Shown in pieces: positions 22,096 through 34,041 of a stretch of 64,000 bases of DNA. The position numbers and the translations under genes were made by a program. The notes below the pieces were generated by a model. That model was given only the letters and a program-made list of their open reading frames with translations, did no database searches and was not told where the DNA came from. Source of the stretch: Tilletiaria anomala UBC 951 (taxonomy: Eukaryota; Basidiomycota; Exobasidiomycetes; Georgefischeriales; Tilletiariaceae); the NCBI RefSeq assembly GCF_000711695.1, contig NW_013547019.1:186001-250000 (forward strand). The letters are read 5' to 3'. Each line of letters opens with the position of its first letter. Position 1 is the first letter of the stretch.

Positions 22096-24116
22096 CTATT
22101 GGTTTGCGCCGTGTAAAGCTCGTGCAAGCGGCCATAGTAAGCGATCACAGCCCCATTGGGTAGTGATGGTCACGCCGATCGGCATGCCGTCGCCGTCTTG
22201 ACCGATAGGAAGGCACAGAGACGGCAAGCCAGCAAGACTCGAAGGAGTGGTGAGGACGTCCTGCACGTACTCGGAGATACCTCCATCTGCTGCATGGGCC
22301 TCCTGAATGTCGCTCAGTTTTGGTGCTGCAGACACTGCTGCTGGGTGAAGTAGAACGTCGACACCGGCTTGGGCGCCCGAGCGCGAAGTTCGGACGTCGG
22401 CAATGCCAAAGACATTGTTGAAGTCGTGCTTAATCTCTTCACGCACCCGCTGCGCCGCTAGAAAGTAGTTGCCAAAGAAGCTGAAGAATTGCGCGCTGTG
22501 TAAGAGAATACATCGCAGCAGCTCTGTAGATCAGTTTGACAAAGACTCACTCGGCCGTTAAAGCGTACGTCCCCAACAGTATTCTCCGTTTAACCTCCTC
22601 GCCAAAACCTTCGGATCGGGTCTTTTCACGCCTGTCAATGTCGCTAAGCTTGTCTCCATTGGCGTCCAATGCGATGGCGCGGTAACCAAAATGTGTACCA
22701 TCATATTTGGCCAGGTTACTACTTGCTTCTGCGGAAGCGAGAACGTAGTAAGCGCCCAGTGCGCGCGGCGTTGAAGGTAGATCGACAGACACGATTGAGG
22801 CTCCTCGAGCTTTTAGATCTTTAGAGGCCGAGCATATGACGTCTATTGCGCTCTTTGAGACTTCCTTTGGGAAATATTGCTAAGGTGTGGGGGTTCGGAG
22901 TTATTGGCACGGCTCGCAGTGCTGCATTTGGAAGTTCGTACGGCTCACTTTGGGGATCCCTATCTTAAGGCCTTGAAGGTTTGTCCCATTGATTAATTTG
23001 TCTACACAGCTCTGTTCATTCTGCGCAGCTTTCTTGCGAAGATCTGGATTTGCAGTGGAAGGATCTTGAGGATCAAAGGTATTGATGACGTCTGCACGGA
23101 TTTAGAATGCGTAATTAGATGCTGGCCATGACAGGACACCTGGCTCCATTGATGATGCCCTCACCGAATGCAAGGGCCAGATCATCGCTGTTGTTTGCGA
23201 GCAGCCCTACGGTGTCCAGACTATCCGCGTAGGGCACAAGCCCCCAGCGACTAACAAGGCCATATGATGGCTTGAAGCCATATACACCGCAATACGCCGC
23301 TGGTAATCTGACCGACCCACCTGTATCTGAAGCAAGTGCGCTGTAAAATGGTGTTTCGAGCGGTATTATGACGGTCAAAGCTGGAACGCAGTTGTGATAG
23401 TCACTCTAGAAATGGCTCACAGCCGACATAAACCAGCCTTTACGGCTGCTGCTGCACCCCCAGAGCTACCCCCAGCCGCCCTAGCAGCTTGATCTTCGGG
23501 GGTTGCAGGATTCCGTACGGGACCGTGGAAGGTATGAATGTTACAGGATCTGGAAAGAAAATCTCCGAGTAAGTTACGCTTGCTAGAAAGCGCCAACGAG
23601 AGAAAAGTTAACGTGCTAACCCCATGCCGAACTCGTCGCAATTTGTCTTTCCGATGATGTCGGCTCCAGCTGCCCTTAGTCGTGAGACTGCGGTCGCATC
23701 GTAGCCAGCATGCCAGTCTGCGAAATCAGAAGAAATCAGTTCCATTGCCCCCTTTCTCATAAAGAACCGACAAAATGCTTGGAATGCATACCTGACATCA
23801 TCTTGCTCGAGCAAGTGGTCCTCATGTCTGCAGTACAAATGTTCATCTTCACGGTCGTTCGCCATTGTGAAAGCGGGCCGGGCCGCACGTGCGCTTCGCG
23901 ATCGCCGGATCTCCACTCAACGATGGCATTCCACGGATCTGCAGGCGGCCAGGCAATAGCAGATGATGAGCTCGCCTTGCGTATCAGTTGGAGAGAGTCG
24001 TGCTTGGTACGCTGAGGCACCGTTCTTCGCATCGAGGCGGCAGTGATGGCTTTCATAGCGCAAAAGTAAGGTTGGAAGACCAGAGTGGATAGGGACAGGT
24101 GCCGAAGCGGCCGCAA
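22096..24116 (-). CDS. gatA: Mitochondrial glutamyl-tRNA(Gln) amidotransferase subunit A
   Basis: Seven exons (24116-23792, 23717-23621, 23549-23421, 23340-23138, 23091-22949, 22879-22551, 22495-22096) give 541 residues. GatA is the amidase subunit of GatCAB/GatFAB, which converts Glu-tRNA(Gln) to Gln-tRNA(Gln) in mitochondria. Amidase-signature blocks are present: [18 protein letters not shown] with the catalytic Lys (about residue 90), [25 protein letters not shown] with the cis-Ser, and [16 protein letters not shown] with the nucleophilic Ser. [20 protein letters not shown] and [19 protein letters not shown] follow. The N-terminus is Arg/Ser-rich and fits a mitochondrial presequence. The usual Lys-Asp-Asn reads Lys-Met-Asn here. 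The fourth intron (46 nt, GTCCTG donor) is the least certain. The gene converges on the ABCG transporter, 141 bp away. Confidence 0.92.
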
Positions 24117-24621
24117 GAGAACACTCGCACGCTCGAATAGCGAAAATGGGTCCTACAAGGCCAACTTGTATCCCGCAGGCGTGGAAACGGTGGTTCAGAG
24201 GCTGAGAAGACTCGCCAGACCTCGTCATGGGACGTTTTGTGATGGTGCCAAACGGTAATCCCGGTACTTGCGCATTCCGAATTGATTATTGCCTGATTGC
24301 GTCACAATCCCCGCATTTGAGAAATAATATACAAGGAATCTCGTTGGTTTCAAGCGGAAACACGGGGATAATATTTAGACTTTTATTGCTTTTGGCCAGA
24401 ATTCGCGTGATGCGTTTTGTGCAACACACGCTTAAAAACAGCGTCAACTTGCTTTCGAGATGCAGCTCTTCGCATCCAACTGTACGTCCGTTCGCTGTTG
24501 TCAAGTTGCATTTGCAAAAACTCTACACTCGTTTCTGCGTGGGCACTCTCTTGAACTAACCATCCCGGTTCGAGCTGAGTACGAGGGTGGAAACGCGTTG
24601 GTGCCAGACAGTATCCGCACG
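24117..24621. other. Divergent promoter region
   Basis: About 0.5 kb between the starts of gatA (minus) and the plus-strand gene at 24622. It is locally AT-richer than its surroundings. No gene or defined element recognised. Confidence 0.4.
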
Positions 24622-26109
24622 ATGGCTCACCACGCGCGGTTGGCGGGCAGCCCGCCGATGCAGCATGCTACGTCCCACGGCGGATATGGCGCGCCGGCCA
24701 GCGGCACAGAGTCGCCTGCTGGTGTCACAGCCGGAGGCAAGAGGAAACGAAAGCAAGCCAAATCGCACGCCGCCTTGACCTCTCAGCAGCAACAGGCTGC
24801 CGCGGCGGCGCACGCGCACGCGCAACAGCAGGCGCTGCTTGTAGCACAGCAGCAGCAGAGCATGTCCTCTGGCATGGCGCTGGGGATTGCGATGGACGAT
24901 GAGGCGACCGAGCTGGCTCTAGGTTAGTAGTTCCGCGCCGAGCTGGACTGAATGTGTGGTATGGGGCGCTGATTTCAGGCGCTATCTGCAGACGATCTGG
25001 ACCGACATACACCGAGAGATCTGGCCATTGCCCGATACAAGCGCGGTCATGAGTTACTCGCCATGATTTTTGACGCGCGGAAGATGGGTGAGAATCAAGC
25101 TGAGAAAATACATTGCCTTGGATGATGCGCTGACATCGTGCTCTCGGGCTGCTCGATAGAACATTTGCGGCCAGGGCCATCCCCGTATGCAGGTTTCACT
25201 CCAAAAAAGCTGGAGGAACGCGTGCAGCAGTTGCGCTCCGCCACTACCGAACTGCAAGATAGTCACGCGGAAAAGATGCGCAAGCTAAAGGAGTCGCTGG
25301 CGATCAAGGCATGGCCAACGGAGGACGATGACGCAGACTATGGGCAGCTAGAAGAGTGGGCGCGCCGGCCTGCAAGTGGCAGAATCCTCGGCGTCGGGCT
25401 GGTGCGGGCGCCGACGCCAGAGATAGCCAACGAGCAAAGGGCCGCGGAGCAAAGTGCAGTAGGCGCAAGCGATAGGCCAGCAGATGCCACCATGGAGGAT
25501 GGCAGCGGAGACGGGTTCGGAAAGAGCGGTGAAGGTGGCCAGACGGAGGAAGAGCGCATCCGGCACGAGGCAGAGGTGATTGACCAGATCAACAAGGAGC
25601 ACGGCGAGAACATTCCGAGTGGCATCCCACCCATAGTGGCCGAGCCGCTTGGACTTGACCAGCAAGCGGATCCATCATTTAGCAGTCTTTCAACAGCGCT
25701 CAGTCCCAAGGCACAACCTCTTGCAGCTGCAGCTGCAGATGATGCTGATGCGGGCAGCACGGCAGGGCAGCAGTCGCAGAAGACTGAACCAGCTGATGTG
25801 GCTGCTCCAGCTGCTGCTCTGCTGGCTGAGGTCCCCGACACGGCTCGGGTGCCAGAAGAAGCTGCGAGCGGCGCTGATCCGCAACGGACAGGTGCTGTGC
25901 CGCCGCCTGCTGCTAGTGCTACTGGCGACGCCATGGACGTCGACGTACCCACTGCGACGGACGCGAACGCGACCGAGGAAGACGCTGCGCAGCCAGCCGC
26001 CGAAGTAGAGACGGGGCAAGAGGCAGATACGGCGCCCACATCAGCGGCTGCTGAGGCAGGTGCCAGGGGGGAAAGAGGCAGATACGGCACCCACATCAGC
26101 GGCTGCTGA
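24622..26109 (+). CDS. Probable nuclear protein with an Ssr4-like motif; disordered C-terminus
   Basis: Exons 24622-24922, 24992-25087 and 25193-26109 give 437 residues. The N-terminus is basic and Gln/Ala/His-rich (GGKRKRKQAKSH followed by poly-Gln and poly-Ala), consistent with a nuclear protein. The conserved core is DDLDRHTPRDLAIARYKRGH with LLAMIFDARKMGFTPKKL, followed by a coiled coil (LEERVQQLRSATTELQDSH). The TPR-D-L-A-x-x-R-Y pattern resembles the region downstream of the main domain in fungal Ssr4-type SWI/SNF and RSC subunits; this resemblance is from memory and is tentative. Residues beyond about 230 are Ala/Glu/Pro-rich and disordered. The stop at 26107-26109 falls inside the second copy of a 55-bp tandem duplication, so the C-terminus may differ if that copy is spliced. 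Confidence 0.6.
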
Positions 26110-26130
26110 AGCAGGTGCCAGGGGGCAATC
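26021..26130 (+). repeat. 55-bp direct tandem duplication at the 3' end of the coding region
   Basis: Positions 26021-26075 and 26076-26130 are near-identical direct copies, differing at only a few bases. Each contains GCAGGTGCC, so cutting at AG|GT in both copies defines a possible 55-nt intron, 26060-26114. Because 55 is not a multiple of three, the second copy is read in another frame and ends the open frame. Confidence 0.85.
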
Positions 26131-27384
26131 AGCACTGTCCCTGCTGCAGCTGACCATGACATTATGGCCGCTTCCACGTCCACGTCCACGTCCGCTTCCA
26201 CTTCCACTCCTGGCGATACAAGAGACGGGTGCGCAAAGAATGTCGAGCGCTCGGGTGCCCTTTTTGCCGCTTCCTCGGGCGCGGGTGTTGATGCTGCGGT
26301 GGCAGAAGCTCCTCTTCTCCCGATCGAGGCGACGGCGCCTTCTGACAAGGCAGCGGCAGCGGGTCGGGTCGATGCGCCATGAAGGGGGAGGAGCAGCTGC
26401 AGCCAGAGGGCTTCCATCAGGCGGCCGAGGCGCGCTGGTGCTTGCAGGACATGTATGTATGCATGCTGCTCTAATTCCTCGCTATGTATATATGTGCATG
26501 CAAGCGTATTATTTTCTTTTCTTTCCTCTAGCTTGTGCAAGACTCGAGCTTGGCGTTTGCTGCAGCATGGTGTTGGATTGGTGCCATTGCAAATGATGAA
26601 TGATGGGGCCTTGGAGAATCGGGTTAGGGTTAACGCACCCTTTGCTCTGGTGGGGAATGTCGCCGCATTGATTCACACTCTCTCGGCGCCGATCAAGTCT
26701 CCCAAGGCGGGCGGCCGAGTGGGCGTGTTAAGGTTAGGCACTGGACGGCAGCCATCCAACAATATGATGGGTCCATCAGCCAGCACCAACCAACAAACGC
26801 ATTGGGTATGGTTTATTATTATTATTATTATTATCATCATCATTATTATCATTATTATCGTCGTCGTCGTCGTGGGACCATCTGCGCATTCAATTAATTT
26901 ATTTCCCTCCCAGCTAGTATGGCAGCATGGTATCTATACAATGTACTCTTCACTGCGCTACGGCTCTGCAATGCGACTGCACTGGATATAACACGTACAA
27001 CATCTTCCTCCTCCTCCCCGGTCGGCAAGTCAGCGTTCGCTACATGTCGTCTGTATCCCCTCCTCTAGACGGATCCCTATCCCTGCTGACGCCTGGCCCT
27101 CCGATATTGATTCATTGAGCTATATATAATATATCTTCTCATCGCCCGCCCTCTATGCGGTACCAGGGGCACGTACCATCTCTCCAGCCGAAACCTATTT
27201 CCCTTTGCGCGATGTGCGCAGGTCCCTACGCGATGGGATGATGCCTTCACCGTCATCCTCTGCCGTGGCCCCATTGGACGACATACACTACACCAAGCCC
27301 CACTGGTCCCCCAGTCCACGCCCCAAGCGGAAGGGACAGCGGCAGCGCGGATGGACGCGGCGCTGATACCTATATAAAAAGGAC
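26131..27384. other. Intergenic region with trinucleotide repeats
   Basis: About 1.25 kb. A Ser/Thr/Ala-rich open stretch near 26164-26382 could be a former or alternative C-terminus of the preceding gene. A TATATAAAAA sequence lies at 27371-27380, directly before the ABCC relic. A single GGTTAGGGTTAA near 26620 is not a telomere array. No other gene recognised. Confidence 0.45.
26813..26873. repeat. ATT/ATC/GTC trinucleotide microsatellite
   Basis: A 61-bp imperfect triplet tract passes from TAT/ATT units through ATC units to GTC units. It lies outside any gene I can support. Confidence 0.9.
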
Positions 27385-30260
27385 AAGGAGCGCACGTTCG
27401 GCGCTGGCGTCGACGTCCCGGGTGCCGCGTCGAACGTCGCCTCCCACCTGCTCTTCACGCGGTTCGACGCGCTGTTCTGGCAGGGATGGCGCACGCCGCT
27501 CAAGAGGGACGATGGGTCGGCCTCTCTTCGCCCCTATGGCACTGTCGCCCCTCCCGGTCGTGTCTGCTCTCGATGAACGACTGGCTGACTTCCTGACTGA
27601 CTGGCTCGCTGGCTGAGCGGAATCGAAGAAAGGGAACCCTCTGACACACGCATGCACGTGAAGCCCCGCCTTTGCATCCCCAGACATGTGGGGAATGAGC
27701 CTGTGCCGCCGGTCCGGCCCCATGGGCCGTCTTGTTGAGCGCGGATTGTACCTCCGTATCCGCTGAGGCGCAGCAGGAGCCCGCCGCGGATGACCTGGAC
27801 GCCTTCTGGCGCACCGTACCCTGATCCATCCACCCCATCCTGCGCTCTCAGCGCGGCCGGCCCAAGCCCAGCGAGAGCCTGCTGGCCGTCGTGTATCGGT
27901 GCGTCTCTGCATGTCCGTCTGCTCACTCGTTGCGCTGCTCATGGCTTTGGCATGTGCTAGATGCGTCGAATGCTGAGGCCAGCCTTCTCCCATTCCCCTC
28001 CCCATCGCGACATGGCAGCGTCTTCTTTATCCCCCTATTACTCACTGGCCTCCTCTTCTTCTTCATCAGATCCTCCCTGTCGTCTCGCCACTGGTGACGC
28101 AGGGCTTGCTGAACTCTGAACTACCTGTTGCGGTCGCACGCGTAAGCGTGTGCGCCACTTATCGCTCAAGGCCACGAGCGCACCGCTGAGGGCACGGCTT
28201 CGCTATCGGGCTGTACGTCGTGCAGCAGGCCGCTATGTATCCGTTCAACAGTGTCATCTAATCCGACCAGGCGCAGGGCATCGTCCTGCGCACGTCGCCA
28301 CCAGCTTCCGCAAGAACCTCTGTCATCAGCGCAGCCGCGCACCACGCGCATACCTCAGCCGCATTGCCACGCTCATCTCCATGGACACCTACCGCATGGA
28401 CCGCGTTGTCGTGTTCGTTCACCTCATCTGGGCCGCACCCGTCGCCATTGTGAGTGTGCGCGCGGCGCAGCGCCGGCAATTCCTCTTCGCCGACGATCTC
28501 GAGGGCGTTGACTCAACGGACAGCAAGCACGGTGTGCGCACACAAGGCAGCTACAGGTGGCAGACGAGCGACTCGCAGGCCGGGCCAGTCGACGGGCTCA
28601 ACAAAGACAAAAGGATGCCTGCTGCCGAGGCGCAGGTGCAGGTGCGGCCCGACCCGACCAAGGAGGAGCTGCACGCCAAGGAGAAGCAAGCTGAGGCGAA
28701 ACGCATCACGAAGGAGCACAAGAAGAAGAAAAGAGCGCGGAACGTCGCGCACGAACAGCGGATGCGCCTCCTCCGCCGCGCTGCGGCCGGCGAGGAGGTC
28801 AAAAGGGAGGTCCCGGCACTGCCTCCAGCGTCCCTTCCCACATCGTCCTCGCCGAAGACCCACTCTCCAGCGTCGACGCGCACGTCGGCCACCGCATCCT
28901 GCAAAACTGCTTCCTCGCCGGTGCCGGGCCTCTGTCGCGCTCCAGGCGCGTCCTCGCAACACACCAGCTCCATGTCCTCCCGCACATTGCCTGAATCATC
29001 CTCCTCGATGATGGCATCATCAGCGAGCAGAACATCTCCAGCGACGTCGTCACCACCGCCGGCGCGCTCGCCAAGCTTCGAGGAGTTGGGCAACGCGCGG
29101 CGCGAAGCGCCCGCGTAAAATCCGATACCGCCGACTCCAAGGCCAGCCAGCCAGGCGGATGTGGATGCGAAAGCAATATCAAAAGGCGAGGCGGCAGCAA
29201 AGCAAGACAGGGCATCGCAGTTTGGGTCGAACGCATCCACCAAGAAGCTGATGGAGGACGAAGAGCGTGCCGCTGGCGCGGTCGGGTGGAAGGTGTACGC
29301 CGGGTACATCACCGCACCCGGATGATTTTCCTGGTTCCCGATCGTGCTCGCGCCCCTTGTCCGCCAGCACGGCTGGAACGCCGCTAAATCGCTCATCCTC
29401 GGCTTCTGGACTGGCAATGAGATCCCCGGCTTCCACACGGGAGACTATATTGGCCTTTTGGCATCTACGCTGGCGTCGGCGCCGAGTGCGCCAGTTTCAC
29501 ATTCGTCAGCAACCTAATGATGAACTTCGCCGTGTTCTACGCCTCCGTCACACTCTTCCACACCGCCGATGGCGGTGTGCTCCGGGTTCCCATTGCGTGA
29601 TTCAACACGGCGCCCACCGGGCGTACCTAGTCGCGCTTAACCAAGGACGTCGATACCATGGACCTCCAGGCTGCCAAGTTCTGCTTTGCGTTCGCCACCC
29701 CTCTATTCGGTGTCTTTGTAAAGTTGTGAATGCCCGTCCGACGTTGGCGATAATCCTTTCAAAAAAGAAACAGGAGCAACGCTGCTGACGCATTTTCTTG
29801 CATCGACTGACAGCGCGATTGTCACCTACGCGTTCTTTTGGCTCTTCCTCGAATTCCTGCAGCTCGTCCTGGCCTTCTGAATCATCCAAAGTTTCTACCA
29901 GCGCCGCTCGCACGAAACAAAGCGCGCCGAGGCGCTGGTCACCTCGCATGTTTACACCCTGCACGACGAGACTTTCAACGGCGTGCTGACGGGCCACGCT
30001 TGCTCGCAGCAGGAAGATTTCATCTGCCAACGTAACCTCTGTTTCGATTACAACAACCGCGCAGGATTCGTCAGCATTGCGCTCGCGCAGTAGGTGCAGA
30101 TTCACACGGACAGCATCGGCAACACCGTCCTGCTCATGCTCGGACTCGTGGACATGGGCCTGTGAACCAGGTCGCCGAGAAATCTCGGCGCAGTGCTCGC
30201 CTGCGCCTTCATGATCATCCAAAGTCTGAGACAGATGGTGCAGTTGATCGCATAGCGTGA
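27385..30260 (+). pseudogene. ABCC/Yor1-type multidrug transporter pseudogene
   Basis: Fragments of a full-size ABCC exporter appear in order but in changing frames with stops. The N-terminal pre-TMD1 segment is NVASHLLFTRFDALFWQGWR near 27430. TMD1 shows ATLISMDTYRMDRVVVFVHL and IWAAPVAIV near 28365-28450. The charged linker before NBD1 (KEELHAKEKQAEAKRITKEH) is near 28670. Walker B onward reads EDPLSSVDAHVG, followed by RRVLATHQLHVLPHI, near 28850-29000. TMD2 shows GIYAGVG, FVSNLMMNF, LTKDVDTMD (29460-29665) and later FYQRRSHETKRAEALVTSHV, ending near 30250. The NBD1 core from Walker A to the signature is missing, because the linker runs almost straight into Walker B. NBD2 is also absent. 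Intact relatives export drugs and lipids at the plasma membrane. This locus cannot encode a working transporter. Confidence is high that it is an ABCC relic, moderate for the Yor1 subgroup and for the exact ends. Confidence 0.82.
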
Positions 30261-30730
30261 GTCGTGCTTCGCAGCGATCCAAAGCGCTTCTACACGAAGC
30301 TGACCGCTGTCAGATTCCTGCGTCGCACAGTGGAGCAATCATTTATGAGCATGCAGCCGGTCTCAACTCAAAACGCATCAATTCAAGGGCGTCATGACTA
30401 ATTTCTCTGTATGAATACTCTCCAGGCAATCGTAATGTAAACCGCCCGCATGGCGGAGACAAGGCCACCGGTCGAGCTCTTCGACAAGAACGACTCCGTC
30501 TTTAGAAGCATGCGTGAATCGGCTTCCTTATCTAAAGATACCATTGGGCAGAGCCAGGCAGGGGGCTACGCGCCGCATGTTATGACGCCAGGACTTTTCA
30601 GCCTGCATACCGTGCACTTGGAGGGTGGGAATACAACATTTGCAACAGTGACAATGGGGTAGATGAGGGCGTTCGAAAGGTGTGCATGCTGCATTAATTT
30701 GCCATAATTAACGACCGAAGCAAGCGAGCG
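30261..30730. other. Intergenic region after the ABCC relic
   Basis: About 470 bp. No trace of the expected NBD2 was found. A 70-codon plus-strand frame at 30450-30662 has no recognisable features. Confidence 0.4.
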
Positions 30731-32360
30731 TCACGATTTGGTGGTGGCGTATCCTAGGCTCCCCGCATCGCTAGAGTACGACGAACCAGTGGAAGACAGA
30801 GTCGCGGGTGTAAAGCCGAAGGATGAGCCCGCGAGCTTTCCAGAAGTGGAAGAGACGGATGAATTCGAGTAGTGTCCGCGTATGCTACCCATCATGCTGC
30901 TGCCTGTCCCCATGTTGACTTGCGGTATAGGTGGTGAAGAATGAGCCATGGTGCTGAGCGAAGCACCTTTAATGGCGCTCTCGAGGTTGACGAGCTCCTC
31001 TTTGATCAGATGGCGTGCCAGCCCATCGATCTCTTTCGATACTTGCACCAAGATTTTCTGGGCGAATTGAGGATAAGCAAGGTCAGGTCAGATGCGACCA
31101 TGCATAAAAGCCAAATATCGGCGTACCTTGAACTTCGAGTCTACCTTGAGCATGATGTCCTGCAAGGCGGCAGTGAGAGGTACCGGTGCCGCGGTCGCAG
31201 TTTCAAATTCCAGGGCGGTGCCGTCGAGTGCTTGCCCACCGTTGTTAGCAGCAGCGTTTGGGCTGGATGGTCCCAGAAATAGCAGCAGCTTGTGATACGT
31301 CTCAACTATGATGTCGCAAAGCGTCATGAAAACTTGGAAAAAATCGAGATGATACGGCTTTAGACGAGCAAGGGACATATGTGGCTGGTGAGTCTGCCTG
31401 CACGAATGCTTTGTGGCCGCAGCGTGCTGCCGCTACTCACTATATTCGGCCAGAGCAGCGCAGCGTCACCGCTGATCCCGACGGTGGTGATGGCATTATC
31501 CGGCAGAGTCAAATCAGCGCGGCCTTTGCCTTTGGCTTTGAATATGTTCCGAACTTTCGCCTTGTCCTTCTCGATGGCTTCCGAGAAGGTGTCCACCTCA
31601 TTCATAATGTTCAGCAGCGCCTTGCAAAACTCTGGAGCGGACCGGATCTCGAGAAGTGGCGCCATCGAGATACCGATCACCATATGTCGTGTTGTTCTTT
31701 GGCGCCGATCGATATATCAGTTCTTCCTCCGTCCTTGGACCCATGAAGAGCCAGATGGCTGTGAACTCACCGTTTCCGTACACGTTCAGAGTCAAAGGCT
31801 GCCTCCAGATCCTTCCTAGATATTCGCACTGTGTTCATCCACAATTGCTTTCTATGTTGCGAAGGGGAACATACCACGCTCAGATTTTAAAACTGACCGC
31901 CTCGCTCGCTCCTAGGTCAGTCCCATGCAGCTCACCCTGTTAATGTCCCTTTCACATATTGAAAGCTCTGTATACGCTTCTGAAATAAGACTCGCATCCC
32001 GTCTCTGGTTGTAGGCAGACCTAGAGTGTTGGCTGCCACCTCCCCATCTCTCAAGCTGGACGCGCTAGGCGGCAAAGAGACCGCGCCGCTGAAGCCCGCA
32101 GAGAACAGGCCGGAGTTGAGCGCAGGGCTCTGTAGCAGGCTGGTATCATGCCATGAGCCATCTATCGCCGCGAGCGCAGGACTGCTATCGGCTAAACCTG
32201 ATGCTCGCATGGTTGACATAGAGTTACCTGTGCTCGGACCTGCCTGTGCGCTCGAACTTGATGCCGATGCGGTGGCGGATGACTTGACGTGCTCCTGGTC
32301 CGTTGCTGCGATGGCGTTCAGTTCGAGCTTGGAGGGTCGGCGACCGATCATCCTGCTCAT
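30731..32360 (-). CDS. Conserved-looking protein of unknown function
   Basis: Five exons (32360-31936, 31815-31771, 31696-31441, 31384-31127, 31057-30731) with introns of 120, 74, 56 and 69 nt give 436 residues in consistent phase. The first 105 residues are Ser/Ala-rich and disordered. From MRVLFQKRIQSFQYVKGTL onward the protein is well structured and largely helical, including MAPLLEIRSAPEFCKALLNI and ARLKPYHLDFFQVFMTLCDI. LKVDSKFKKILVQVSKEIDG and the following LARHLIKEELVNLESAI form the end of the ordered part. The last 75 residues are Ser/Gly/Thr-rich. No membrane segment or signal peptide. I do not recognise the family; the density of helical, conserved-looking blocks suggests an ancient fungal protein rather than an orphan. 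Confidence 0.75.
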
Positions 32361-34041
32361 CTTGTTCTTGGAAATTCTGGGATTCGGTACGCGTTCAAAA
32401 TGCTTAAAAAGAATCGTCGGTAGATTTCCGTGTCAATCCTTGTCGGTGGAGGAGTCAGGAGCCCAAGTGGGTCGGCGAGGTGAACTAAAGCTTCGATCAG
32501 GTATGGCTTTGACTGGAACCGTCAATCAGTTTCAATTCGCATCAGCGTGCTGCTTCACGGGTCAAAGCTCTCAGGCGCAGGCTGGCACCACAAGCCTCCC
32601 CATGTTCTTCCTGTGGCAACTGGCAACGTTGATGCTAGACCGTTCGGCTAAGATGAAGTTCAACCACGACAGCCAAAGCCCTCCAGATTATAAGCACTGA
32701 TTCAAGTCAAGTCAGTCTGGAGTCTGGAGGTCTAAACAGGTCAATGTGGCACTGGAGCGGTGTAGACTTTTAAGCAAAGAGCGCGCGTCTCTCTCGCGGT
32801 TCCGCCTCTAGGTATTCATCGCTTCGCTACGAGCTCTTCGGACTACACCTCGCCTAATCGAATTATCATGCCGCCCATTACACATGGTGCTGAATATCTT
32901 TAGCAACGGATGGGCGTCATGCAGCAGCACGCTCTCGCCTCGACCGCCAATGTTCAGAGAAGGCTTCGGGACGGGTGGAGACGTGTGAGGATCCACAGAA
33001 TTTGCACGGCGCACAGGTGATGCAACCCATTCAGCTGTCAAAGATGCATCGCCGGAATATCTCAATAGGGTAAACCTTGAGTCCCAAAAAGGTACGCGTG
33101 ACTGCTTGAGCACACAGGACATCTCCGGCGAGTCAGGGACTGGGGGCGCAGCTTGAAGTACGGTGAGGACGCTCGTGGCCCGGCGAAGAGTGAACAGTCA
33201 AGGAGGGGCTGCTTCGAAGATGTAGAATTAAGCACACGACAACTGCTTGCGTGGAAGCGCATGCGGTAGGAGAGTAAACACGACGCTCAAAGGAACGTGA
33301 AAGTCACGTTGCTCGTTTGGCTTCCTAGCCAGACGTGCGGCGTGGTGATTCTGTTCCTCCTGGTGAAATTTTCAGGTACTTCTGAGAAACGGGGTGTGCA
33401 CACTCATCCCGTGTTAAGAGGAACGTGACAAGCGGCTATGGGCAAGGTTGTGGGAAAGGTCATCACATGCATAATTTGGGCAAAGCGTTGACTGACGCAT
33501 GGCCCCACGTCTCGGCTTAGCACAAGCCTCTACCTCTCCGACTGTAGCTCGCACTCCGGCATCCAAGGCAACATGAATGTTCGAAGGGCTTGCTGGAGCG
33601 GGATGTCAAGAGTCGCAATGCGCCGTCATTCTTTGTCAGTGGAATGCAAGGACTTCATGCGTGAGTTTAACCGCCGGCCAAGTTTTGATTTGTACTCCCA
33701 TTGCCTTCGTTTTTACTGCTGCCAATATTTTCTGGGAGCATTCTATCGGTTCTTAAGAAGGCCATGCATCATAGATTCGAGCATTCGTTTTCCGCAATCT
33801 GCCTTGATGTTCTGTTATTGATCTTGTGACTTGCGGGCTATGACTCGGCCGACTTGAGTAATTCTAAAGACCCCCGCCGCCATAACTGGATGGAGGTGAC
33901 ATGCAGAAGACACACCAGTGCGATCCTGTAGAGTACATAACAGCAGTTCATCTGATCATTGTGCCTTCTGCTTTTCTACCTATCTAAGCAAATGCTACCC
34001 TCAGGTTCTGTCCAACTTGCACACATGCCACGCGCTCTTCA
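32361..34041. other. Intergenic region
   Basis: About 1.7 kb between the unknown gene and LCB1. No coding region, RNA gene or repeat could be supported. The sequence is of mixed composition with several AT-richer patches. Confidence 0.4.

Noticed and set aside
25338-26540. 400-codon minus-strand open frame
   Set aside because: It is antisense to the spliced plus-strand gene and reflects its GC-rich, Ala/Ser/Pro-biased composition. The other long antisense frames over the large genes were dropped for the same reason.
26615-26640. Telomere-like GGTTAGGGTTAA
   Set aside because: A single short match with unique genes on both sides; no array.
31670-31780. Apparent frameshift in the conserved unknown gene near 31680
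   Set aside because: A 74-nt GT-AG intron (31697-31770) joins the exons in phase and gives RVRKRTTRHMVIGIS, so no frameshift is needed.
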